Origin: Chamaecrista fasciculata | Lineage: Eukaryota; Streptophyta; Magnoliopsida; Fabales; Fabaceae | Reading direction: 5' to 3' | DNA length: 64,000 nt | NCBI GenBank assembly: GCA_003254925.1 | Contig: QANZ01055800.1 | Location: forward strand, 36,795 to 100,794 | In this document: one piece after another, positions 38,101 to 48,732 of the stretch | How positions within the stretch are numbered: position 1 is the first letter of the stretch | Layout of the letters: the number at the start of each line of letters is the position of its first letter | Translations under genes and position numbers: made by a program | Notes under the pieces: generated by a model | Database searches by the model: none | What the model saw: only the letters and a program-made list of their open reading frames with translations | Told to the model about the DNA's origin: nothing

Positions 38101-41100
38101 TTATCAGAATGGTGAATGCAGGTCATCTGAATTATTTCTTTTGTCAATTGTTATCTTAACTCTAGTATGTCAAAGTTTACATAATACTATTCTTGTAACT
38201 TCAAGATGCCTTAATTTATATTAGTTACACTTTGCAAGGCAAACATTAATCAAGTTTATTCTTTCTTATTATTCCCTGACACATTGATTTCTGATTTTCC
38301 TCTATTATTATCATTCTTATCAGTACACATTAGTAAATTACAGATTTTTGCAGGGAAGGGAAAGTAATTGACTTTGACAGGCAGCTATCCAAGATGTGTA
38401 TGTTATTTACTTTCCAGTCTTTTCGAAAGTTGATCCTTCAGGAAGGAGAAAAGATGGTACTTGTGTGGTTGGATACACCATATAATCAAGCTGTATATGG
38501 TCTGGTGGAAAAACTAGGTTAGTATTTGATTTTGGTTTCTAGAAAGCTTAATTATCTTCTAAATCTTATGATTACATTTACTGTTTTTATTAAATTGAAG
38601 GCATACCCTTTTCCACTTTTTACTCTCTAAATATGACTGTTCTGCCAATATCATCTCCTTCCAGGTAGCCTGGTGGTGAGAATGGTGTTTTTACCATTTG
38701 AAGAAAGTTCATATGCAACCTTTGCAAGGTCTGCTTCAGGTTCTACTTCTCTCTTGATCTCTTTTTAGGTCGAAAATTCTTCATAGCTTGCTTTGATTTT
38801 GCATTGCTATATACTTATAGTATGCTTTACTCTCATGATGCTTATTTGATGATACAACCTCTGCTGTCTTTGTATCATTCATCATAGAAAGATACCATAG
38901 TCCATAAGCTCCCTTCTAGCTGTAAGGTAGGGAGATCGCAGAGGGATTACATCCTACCAACACACCACAAAAGATTAGAACAAAGGATAAGTTCTCTCGT
39001 CCGATTTCCCCATATTTTCCTTACCCTCAAACCAATAAAAGCCTGCTTATGAATACCAGCACACCCGCACGACCTCAAATGTCAGAGGCCATTGTGCCTT
39101 GCTCTTCATTTCTCTTTCACTGTCCAGCTTGTCATCCTTTTTCTCTCTCCTCATATAATCCTTTGTATTTTCTGCTGTAGTCCCAAGACCAGTAGATCCA
39201 GATCTTTCCTTCCCTTATTTTCCTCTTCTTTCATGTCTTAATTATAGCAGCTATAGCAGGCCCATCATTTGATAACTAATAAGGGTCACAAATAAGGTAT
39301 TCAGCAGTTATGCACGAACTATGAAACTATGAAAATTCTGTTGGCTCTGTACTCAGAAATATGGGACTTTTCTCCTAAAATCTATTCCTCACCAAGTAAT
39401 TATCTGCCAGTAGAATCAGTACAACAACATCCAAAGCCTTTTCCCACTAGGTAGGGTCGGCTATGTGGATCAACTGACGCTAAGGTGTTCTATCTTATGA
39501 ATATGCCAGTAGAATCAGTGAATGAGAAAATTAATTTGCTCTTCATTCTACATAAGCTCTTAGCGCCAGGGGGTGGGGTAGTTTGGAGATGAATAATGTT
39601 GATTTTTGGTAAAATATAAAAATATAGAATGAGAGTAAAATATGAGAAAGACTTTTGTTGATTGTGTTATATATTTCTGAATGTCCTGGCTAATTATACA
39701 AGAGTAGATAGTCTATTCTAGGAAATATAATTAATACAATTGATTCTAAAATCTCTAACATCTAGGCTGATATTTAGGCTAATATATAGGGTCAACACTT
39801 TAATTCAGATTGATTTACATCATCAAATCTGATTCCTAACAAATAATAACATAGGTTAGTCATTATCCAAGAACACCCAAGTAAAAGTGGATATACAATG
39901 GAGGTATCTTGGGCCAAAATGTAAGATAGGAAAATAAGGGAATACAAGAAGAAATGAATTGGACAATACTTTTAGCTTGCCCAGTACCTTATTGAGAATT
40001 CTTTCTTTAAAACACTCATTGAATAAGTCCATTGTCCAAGGTGATGACTTTCCGGGGCTTGCACTTGATATACAAGATGCTTGTTTTGATATATCTCATG
40101 AAAAAGGATACCTGTTTGCAAGGTTGCTAAAATCGCGATTTAACACTTAAAATCGCTAAAATCGCGATTTTACCCCCCAAATTCTAATCACGTAAAATCG
40201 TCCAGGAGGTAAAATCGGGTCAAACTCGCTCAAAATCGCGAGTTTGGACTGAGTTTACGAATTTAACTCTGTTTGGTTTTTTTTTTTTTGCTGAAAATGG
40301 GTCCAGACAAAAAAGAAGCAGGTCCCGCCCTGCCTCTTCGTTCTTCTCCTACTTCGTGCGATTGAGAAGACACTCACGACGCTAGCTACGACGGCCAATG
40401 GCGACCGACAACGTCTGATGTTCATTCACGACCTATCTCCGAGGGCATTCACAGCTTGTGGATCGGTTATTTATGTTTTCGATTTTGGTTTATGATGAAA
40501 AGTTATCTGCTTTGCTGCTCATCGGCTGGGTCCTTAGTCCTTCATGAGTTAAATCAAATTGTTCCTTTTAATAGGTGAACCCGGTTTAGGCAAATCAATT
40601 TTCTTAATTTAACATCGGTTTGGTCCTTGGTCCTGTGTTCATTATCTGATGATATAAACTTGTTTAGTCTGTTTATGTGTCTTTTTCCCTTAAAAGTAAT
40701 GTTCTTCTGCATTAAGATAGAATCTGTTTGTGTCCTTTTCCCTTAAAAATTCATTGATTGAGAGAATGTATTGAAATCTGTATGCTTTATTTGAGATCAT
40801 CAAAATGAAAAGGCAATGATCTTTTATAGATAAATCCATTTTGTGCAAGGATAGAACACGTTGGCATCAGTTGATCCATATAGCCGACCTCATCTAGTGG
40901 GAAAAGGCTTTGGTTGTTGTTGTTGTTATTAATGGATGTTGGATTGAGATATTTATCTAAATTTTTATGCATTTAAATTGATTAAGTGAAATATATATGT
41001 TCTAAAAATTTATCATTTATATAAAGGTAAACTCTTACGATTTTACAATATGATTTGTCTCCCCCTTTCGATTTTACCTAAACTCCGATTCTGACAACCT

Positions 41101-43631
41101 TGCCTGTTTGTTTGTAGTATCTCAATGAATATACTAGTTTCTTTTTGTCTGAAGATGGAGAAATGTATAAATTCTTTGGGTGAGAGTGAACCTAAATTTT
41201 CCCAAAGGATGGTTCACTTGTGGACCTATTTCAATCTATGTGCGTTGGAAATTGGGGTAAATACAGTTTTCTCCTTTTAGCTTGGGTTAAGAAATAGTGT
41301 ATGAACAATATGCATCTATAGAGCTAGGCCAAGGACTTGTGCTGAAGTATTTGATTTCTTGAAATTAATTTTTTTTTTCTCTAATTTCATTTTATTGATT
41401 ATATTTGTATTTAGTATATTTTTTTATTGGGCATGCTGATATAGTTCTACTCTTTTTTTTAAACAAAAATTCAGAAACTATAATTCTTGTTTTTTTTTTT
41501 TGTCATTCCTGACAGGACAATACCCAGACAAAAGCAAAATACTAGGAAACTGCCTAACGGAGTCCCTTAAATTGGTTCTGTTAATCGGTATGTCTTTTCA
41601 ATTTAATTTCATTTTCTCTCAATCACAATTTTATTTCAGTCCATAATCCCCTATTTCATGATGGAGACTACATTAGTTGCACGAAAGCATTACTCAGAAA
41701 AAGTTTGCTAATTCTCCTTATTTTTTAACACTAATGAAATCGTCCAATATAAATAAATAAATTTATTTGAATACTAAAATATATTCATCAAGAACCATGG
41801 TGTCAGCAAAGGATTTCATAATTAAAAAGATTGCATTGTTGTCTTAGAAGGGCTATCATTGAAAACATATTCTTTTTATGTAATTAAGATGGAATTTAGT
41901 TCCATATGCCAAATATTCTAAAGAAAGACTCCAACATCAAAATTTATTTCAATTAGTGCACCTTTTGCTGTGTCAATAGCCAGCTATGTGCTTTGCAGGT
42001 CTTATTTTTATGGCATTTGGTCCAAGTTATTCATATTCGCTGATTAGATTGCTATATGGTGAAAAATGGAGTGATGGAGAAGCGTCAACTGCCCTCAAAT
42101 ATTACTGCATTTATGTTATTGTGTTGGCCATGAATGGTTAGTGATTGACCACCTTGTTACTCAGATATTGCTTCCCTGTATATACATTATGGTTTATACT
42201 TTATAGGAAAACATACAACCATAACATCTGATGTGACACTTCATAAAATCTCATTTTAAGCATTCTTCACATGATCACAAGTTTTGGGTGCATTAATGTA
42301 ATAGAGGCTCTACTCTCAAGTCATAGGTATAAGCTTGTTCAATTTTCCTGTTTTGATAAACTGCCTTAAGTGGGAATTAGTATTTTATTTTTATATGTAT
42401 TCCTTTCCTTTAAAATCAATATTTTTTATTAAAAAAATTCGAATGATGCATTAGCAAAGTTTATTATAAGCAATTATACTTTTCACAGAATATAATTTTA
42501 TTCTAAAACCTATAACACATGTAGTTGTCTTGCTTGTTCAAAATGGTGAATCAAATTTGCTCATGACTTGGATCATATTGTTTCTCACCTTGCTTCAGGA
42601 ACCTCTGAAGCGTTTCTACATGCAGTTGCAACAGAGAGCCAACTCAAACGTTCAAATGATTCATTGCTCATATTCTCTGTGATCTACATAATTTTGAATG
42701 TCTTACTAATAAAGTTAGCTGGGGCCGTTGGCTTAATTATGGCAAACTCTATGAGTATCCTTTCTTCCTTCTGGTCTCCTGCATAGCAATTCCTTGTAAT
42801 TGTTTTGATTTTACATTATTATTTTCGCCTTCTGTTTTGACAGCCATTTGGATGCTCAAGCATTTTAGTTCTCAGTTATGAAGTTATGTTCAAATGAAAA
42901 TTGAAGAAAGAGTTAAAAGTGGGCTAAAATATGAGAACAATGTTACCAATACTTGCTGAAAACTAGTGTGGATGCTATTTCTATCAGTACTAGCATATTA
43001 CCAATAAGATTCTGTAAAGTTTTAGAACAAACTTCTCTGGCAATTATATGGTATTTCTTTTATTCTTTTCATTTACTTTGCATCCTTTGTGAATATAAAA
43101 ATTAATTTGATTACTTCACTCATTTAAAGATATGATCTTGAGGATATTATACTCTGCTATGTTCATAAAGGACTACTTCAAGGTATGACTTTTGATTTTG
43201 CTGAGTTTAATTTGCTATTGTTAATGATCCATCATTTTTATAGATATATATATTTTCTGTCTTCAGGGAACTGGAGCATTTTCTTTTTATAGCTGCTTGC
43301 CTTCAGGATGGATTATTCTGTTGATTTCTGGCATAATCACTCTGATTTCTGAGAATATTTTTTTGGACCGAGATAATTTTTGGCCTACATTTGCTATCCA
43401 TTTCTCCATAGGGATATTTTTCTTTTGCATGTCATCTTATGTGATGTAAGCTTTCACTTCCTTTTAGTTGAAATCTTTTGAATACAAACAACCATTCATT
43501 CTTGCTGTTCATTCTTGAAACCCCCCTTCTTTTGTTGTTATACTGACATGTTTTTCCTTTTTCTTTTTAGTTATTGCCGGGAGAAACCCTTCATCAAAAG
43601 AATTATCCGGTTTCGCACTCACTCAGACTGA
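35145..43631 (+). CDS. RFT1: RFT1-like Man5GlcNAc2-PP-dolichol translocation protein, frame broken in exon 4
   Basis: RFT1 is a multi-pass ER membrane protein needed for N-glycosylation, at the step that brings the lipid-linked oligosaccharide to the lumenal side. Exons: 35145-35202, 35645-35724, 36114-36208, 36619-36774, 36884-37035, 37143-37261, 38354-38517, 38665-38739, 41516-41587, 41999-42136, 42599-42754, 43130-43182, 43267-43445, 43571-43631. All introns are GT-AG. Hallmarks include [79 protein letters not shown] and C-terminal [17 protein letters not shown]. Coding length is 1558 nt, not a multiple of three. In exon 4 the frame shifts between KLMRVA and LPLGIF (about 36661-36672), fitting loss of 5 bases (or 2) and implying an early stop at about 36771. 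All other exons are intact. The true allele would be about 520 aa. Either a base-calling error or a recent lesion is possible. Confidence 0.92.
39421..39495 (+). repeat. SINE-like dispersed repeat in RFT1 intron 8
   Basis: The wording 'ttttcccactaggtagggtc' followed by 'ggctatgtggatcaactgac' is a common plant dispersed repeat. A second copy lies inverted at 40850-40930 within the same intron. The family assignment (SINE tail) is from memory and not certain. Confidence 0.5.
40119..41102. mobile_element. 984-bp hAT-type element in RFT1 intron 8, 8-bp target duplication
   Basis: The ends are CAAGGTTGCTAAAATCG and the complement of ...GATTCTGACAACCTTG. The identical 8-mer CCTGTTTG flanks it (40111-40118 and 41103-41110). 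The left part repeats 'taaaatcgcgatttta' units. It has no transposase reading frame. It contains a second SINE-like insertion (40850-40930) and, with other repeats, stretches this intron to 2.8 kb. Confidence 0.88.
40850..40930 (-). repeat. SINE-like repeat with (TTG)n tail, nested in the hAT element
   Basis: The reverse complement matches 39421-39495 ('ccaaagccttttcccactag', 'ggtcggctata', 'ggatcaactgatgcc'). It is bordered by a (TTG)n run at 40911-40928, a typical tail of some plant SINEs. It is therefore nested inside the hAT element. Confidence 0.55.
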
Positions 43632-44002
43632 TAAATTTTGTAACTTAGTTTCAAGGTAAGTTTTGTTACTTTGACTCAACTGATTTTTTTGGGCTTGCTC
43701 CTGTGTCATGACAACAACAATTTCTTTTGCAGTTAGAGTAAGAGAATGACTCATCTGTTTGCTGTTGATGGAATGATAGCGTGTGTAGGAGGAGTATTAT
43801 TATACCCTAATCTAGTTAGGCGGGTAGGAACAAATATATTTTAATTTTTAGTGATTGAAGAAGTGACCAAAAAGGGGGGTAAATTAACTAATACCTCATA
43901 TCGATCCAGCTTAATCAGCCTTCATTTTTAAGATTAAGGTAAGCTTAATGTACACTTCTCTTCCCAACCAAAAACGGAAAACAGATTCCTATAAAAAAAG
44001 AA
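43632..44002 (+). other. 3' UTR of RFT1 homologue with a short 3'-UTR intron
   Basis: After the stop codon, a strong donor (CAAG|GTAAGT, exon end 43655) and an acceptor (CTTTTGCAG, ending 43732) define a 77-bp intron. The junction lies 24 nt after the stop, short of the usual 50-nt limit for nonsense-mediated decay. No canonical AATAAA was seen before the transposon at 44003. Confidence 0.6.
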
Positions 44003-44453
44003 GGCTAAAGTGCACTTTTGGTCCCATAACTTTGGCAAAGGTTTCAATTTGGTCCCATAACTTTTTTGTTGCAATTTTGGCCCCATAACTTTGGTCTCAA
44101 TTTGGTCCCATAACTTTTTTTGTTGTAATTTTGGTCCCATAACTTTTGAAAACGTCTCACTCTTGGTCCCAATACTGATTTCTATCCATTATCTGCTGCT
44201 AAAGATGATCTGACATACTGAGTTGGATGATGATGTGGCAAATATGGGTGAAGTTATAGGACGAATGGAAATTAACTTGGGACCAACGGTGAGATGCTTT
44301 TAGAAGTTATGGGACCAAAATTGCAACAAAAAAAGTCATGGGACCAAATTGAGACCTTTGCCAAAGTTATGGGACTAAAATTGTAACAAAAAAATTTATC
44401 GGACCAAATTGAAACCTTTGTCAAAGTTATGGGACCAAAAGTGCACTTTAGCT
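44003..44453. mobile_element. 451-bp Mutator-type foldback element, 9-bp target duplication
   Basis: The left end GGCTAAAGTGCACTTTTGG pairs with the right end CCAAAAGTGCACTTTAGCT. The arms consist of repeated 'tttggtcccataacttt' units. It is flanked by AAAAAAGAA on both sides (43994-44002 and 44454-44462). The flanks are A-rich, so the duplication is less decisive than in other cases. It lies about 370 bp after the RFT1 stop codon. Confidence 0.82.
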
Positions 44454-44462
44454 AAAAAAGAA

Positions 44463-44772
44463 AAAGGAAAACAGATTTTATTTTTTATTTGGAAAGGGGC
44501 TTGTTAGAAGTAGCCTCACTGGTATAAATTTTGGCATATATATTTGTTATCAATGTTTTTTCTCTGTAAATTTGTGATTTATATATTACAAGTACGTATG
44601 TGTACCTTAATCTTGTAAATTTATGTTTTTTTTCTCTGATTTATATATTCGTTGCTCCTAATTCTAAGACAGAACCAATCATCATCATCCCTGATTTTCT
44701 TACAAAGTAACAAAACCATTTGTAAGAAAATCAGGGTTGAAAAAGTTATTTTAATATGAGAGACTAAATTTT
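44463..44772. other. AT-rich intergenic DNA
   Basis: No gene was recognised. It contains a small inverted pair, 'ccctgattttcttacaaa' (about 44690) and 'tttgtaagaaaatcaggg' (about 44719), which could form a tight 18-bp hairpin. Confidence 0.6.
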
Positions 44773-45235
44773 AGGGATGATCAAAATACCCTTACTCAAT
44801 GGGGATCCTGAAATTTACCCTAGACCCGAACCCATTTTTAATGAGTCCGGGTCTGGGTATGGTGGTACCTAACCCGTACCTTACCCATATACTCATTAGT
44901 AATAATAAATATATTTTTATATATAAAAAATATAATATTTTAACACTTTTATTGAAAAAGTATTAAAGTTCTTATAAATATTGAAATATTTTATTAATGT
45001 ATTTATATTTATGATTTATTTTTTTTTTATTTTAGTAGTTATAAATGTAAAAAATTGAATGAATATAAATTTTATATTAACAAAAAAATAATTTATTTTA
45101 AAATTTTTTCGGGTTCGGGTATGGGATTAGACTACCCAGCACGTATAGGTATGTGATTGATTTTGATATCCGCTCACATACGGATCCGGGTCCAGGTATC
45201 ATAGTACTTGACTCATACTCTACCCATGATCATCC
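44773..45235. mobile_element. Terminal-inverted-repeat element, about 463 bp
   Basis: The left end AGGGATGATCAAAATAC pairs with the right end CCATGATCATCCCT. The sub-terminal parts carry 'gggtctgggtatggtgg'-type sequence on the left and 'ggatccgggtccaggtatc' on the right. The flanks 'ctaaatttt' and 'ctaaaaatt' resemble a decayed target duplication. The superfamily is not certain. Confidence 0.65.
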
Positions 45236-47028
45236 CTACTAAAAATTAAAAATTTTGTAATTTATACACAAATCTGTCATACTAATTATGGACATCAAAT
45301 ATATTACTGAGCAAAAATGGGATTTCACTATGGTAAAGACTTTAGTTTCATAAAATGCTAGTAGTAATCAATATACTGTTATTAAAATTCTAAGATACTA
45401 ATTGAGTCAAATGATTTTTAGTTTGGTGTCATTTTCTGAGTTTGATTCCACGTGTCAGCACCTCAAGACTATTGACTGTGATTTGATGTTGACATATCTT
45501 AGAAATTGTCTTCAAAATCTCATTATGCCATTGATTAATTATTCTAAGAACGTGATCCACTGCTAATTTTTGAGGGGCACGAGAGTTCAAAGAAAACAAA
45601 TCGCTTTCTTATAATCATAGTATATGCACTCCAGTTCAGAGAAAGAAAATAATTAAGCTAGCCTTTAGCCTAAGGACAATTTTTTTTTTTCAAAAAAATC
45701 ATAATTGTGTAATATTAGGACAAACTGCCTGGATTTTAATAAATCAACTTAATAAAATTTAGATTTTGGCTAGTATTTACAATATACCCTATCAAATCCG
45801 TGACTGATGAACTTGTATGAAAATTCAAGTTTTGTGACAAAATTATTAGATATTAATGCTCCCTTATGTAAGTACTTAATAAATGAGAAGTTCCTATTCT
45901 AAATATTTTTCAATGAAGATCATAATTTCACTTCACTTTTTTATTAAAAAAGGTAACTCACTCTTTCTTTACCCTGATTTTGCTACAATATGCACAAGAA
46001 TACAAGATGTGATCACCAAATTAAAAGTTTCATGAATGTGAGGTTTCATTTAAAACTTGGAAATCATACACTACGTTATGATTGTAGTGCTCTCTCGCCC
46101 AATCCTTGGACCAAAAAGATAAAGAGGAAAAGGTTAAACAAACAAAAGAAATCGGCTTGCTAAGCTCTAAATGCCATGCATATGTACATGCTCTGATTAA
46201 TGATCAAAGTCTTATTAGTAATTAATCTAAATAATCGTCATTATGATTTGTTTTGTTATTATAATTAATTAGTGTATCTTCCATTTTTTTTCACTAGCTC
46301 CAACACTTAAATATATACATACACAACAAATGGTGTCACTTTAATTTTGGCGCTACTATACTCTTCATCTTGGTTATAGAAAGAAATTAGTTTGCCTTGT
46401 ATCACTTCAAGAAAGAACAAAAAAAAAAATCAAAGTGGGACTCGTATACTTTTAGTACTCTTAACAAAATTTTATCACCAAAAATTGAAGGAAAAGAACA
46501 AAAAAAAAAANAAAAAAAAAAAAAAAAAAACAAGTTACCATTAAATAACCTGCAAACATAGCCCAGCATAGACATTATATTCTCTTGTTTTTACTTCTTT
46601 TCTATGAAAACATGCATGTCAATTATTATATTCATCCATCTTTGATTTTGATCATTTTACAAGTAAAAAGAAAAATTATATAAATATATCAAGGCCTATA
46701 TAATTATAATGGTGACATTGCATGCGCAGTGATTCAAAAGTGCCACAAAAAAAATGCTCAAAACATTGATATCTCACATTTAGTTGTCCATACTGAAGAT
46801 GATGATCTTCCAGCGGTTTGTATAGCTTTCTCTTTATTTCATTCATTCATTCATGTCCACCAACAAATTAAAACCCAATTGAGGAAAAGCCATCATCATG
46901 AAATGAAACACCTTCTTCACCCAAAAATCACTTGTTTTAAATCTCCATCTTCGTCTCGTATTTTCTTCTTTTAAATACTCACATCCCCACACAATATCCA
47001 ACACTAACACAACATACACATTCCCACC
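45236..47028. other. AT-rich intergenic DNA with a poly-A/N assembly mark
   Basis: No gene was recognised. A poly-A run at 46501-46530 contains an undetermined base at 46511, a likely contig join. The last 200 bases precede a decayed receptor-kinase fragment and may contain its old promoter. Confidence 0.6.
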
Positions 47029-47625
47029 ATGAAACCTCCTTCTTGTATTTTCTTTCTGACCCACTTCCCAAATCACCAAACTTGACCTCTCTCAACGCAA
47101 TCTCACCTCAAATCCGTTTCTTAACCACTTAAACCTCAGTGCTAATTAATATAATGACTTCACTGGAATTGTTCAGCCTGCAATTTTTGAACTTAGAACT
47201 CTTGATAACAGCCATAATTACTTCAACTCCACTTTCCCACCAGGAATTTCAAATCTCAAGTTCTTAAGAATCTTCAATGCTTACAGCAACAACTTCGTTG
47301 GTCCTCTGCCCTCAGGATTTCATGAAGCTTTCTTTTCAATTAGGCTTCTTGTCAGAGCTTGTAAGATTGGAGATTGGGTATAAACATAATAAATTCTCAG
47401 GAGGAATCCCAAGCTCCTATCTAATCTCAACGTGGGAAATTGACAGTGTTAGAAACATTGTTGCTAGCTTTACAAGAATCAATTATCATCGAGCTTGGGG
47501 AATTTAAAATCTGTGAAAGCTCTTGATTTGTCAAATAATGAGATTTCATTTCAGCACTAAACGAGCTTAGTATTTTGAGTCTTATGAAATACGAGAAGGA
47601 ATCGGAGAGCTTCCAATAATTTAGA
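47029..47625 (+). pseudogene. Decayed PXY/TDR-like LRR receptor-kinase fragment
   Basis: A possible start at 47029 gives a hydrophobic MKPPSCIFFL, then the frame breaks. From 47078 one frame reads KLDLSQRNLT, a stop (TAA 47144), then DFTGIVQPAIFEL and FPPGISNLKFLRIFNAYSNN. A shifted frame continues with LGFLSELVRLEIGY and FSGGIP, then NLKSVKALDLSNN, and last EGIGELPII. These blocks match, in order, the extracellular leucine-rich repeats of PXY/TDR and its PXL relatives (receptors of CLE41/TDIF peptides). There are stops, at least three frame changes and missing repeats, and no transmembrane or kinase part follows. It is a 5' gene relic. Confidence 0.8.
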
Positions 47626-48732
47626 CCGAATATTGACATGAGATTGCTATCAGGCCCGACGTTCGGTCGACCGGTGCAAAAAATGGTCGACTGAATATCA
47701 AACAGGAGCCACGTTGCATTTTTTTTTTGGGGTCAGAGCATTATTTTTATGCCAAATGGTCGAACATTTTAAAGCTTGGTCAACTAAATGTCGAAGCCTG
47801 GGTTGGGGAAATTAATACAATTTAGTCTCTCCGATCGACCATTTCGTAGACAAAAATAAGTTTGAACAACCAAACAAAATAATCACCTCAAAATATGCTT
47901 CTCAAATAATCAGATTTTTACGCTTTCCAACATAATGACACAATCTGATTTTTCTATAAGCAATAATCACATCCAAACAGACTTTGATGTTTTTAAAATC
48001 ACATCTTACTTTTCCCAAATTTTTCTATTTCTACCCCTATACAATTTATCAATTTCTTCATCCTTCTTTCTACTAACCACAATCATTACATACCCATTTC
48101 AATAATTTCACACCAAATAATCAACATTCATCCAAACACCAATACACAAAAAATCAACTTTGATAAAATTGCAAACGAATGAAGCCTACAAACATACCAG
48201 AAAGAGTATTTTCAATAACCAAAGACTAAATTACAATTTAAAAACAAATTTAAGGACTAAAAAATAACTTTCATAATATGTTGCACGTGGGTGTGTTTGT
48301 GTGAATGGGTGAGTAAAGAAGCATGATGACTATTAAGAATTAACCAAACAAGCCAATAAAAGCTATGCAATGTAACTCAAGATTTAACTAGTTCAAAGTT
48401 TTACATAAATCATTTCCGCAGTAACCAAATTGTCATTTTCTTTAAAAATGCAATAATATCCCCCAAAAAAATATTCATAAAACTGGGGGAAATACAAAAT
48501 CTAGATTCTGTGAGATGTATACTATAATAGACAAAAACGAATCCTACCATTCCCAAAAGACCATCGATACTAAAAGGACAAAAGAAAAGATGAAGAGAAC
48601 CTAAATTGACTGGTAACTCATCCACCAAAAAACAAATGAATTTTCTCCTTAATGCTTAACGGCTACTTGAATTACTGTACCTCAAATGAAAATAATCTCT
48701 AGATCATCTCATCTCCACAAAGAGATAATTCC
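47626..48732. other. Intergenic DNA and 3' flank of the G3BP-like gene
   Basis: No gene was recognised. A GC-richer patch at about 47650-47850 contains 'gttcggtcgaccggt' and 'atggtcgactgaat' and may be a transposon scrap. The part from about 48400 should contain the G3BP-like 3' UTR on the minus strand. Confidence 0.55.

Noticed and set aside
39959..40150. 63-codon frame beside the hAT element in RFT1 intron 8
   Set aside because: The last part reads into the transposon end, no splice sites join it to RFT1, and no family was recognised.
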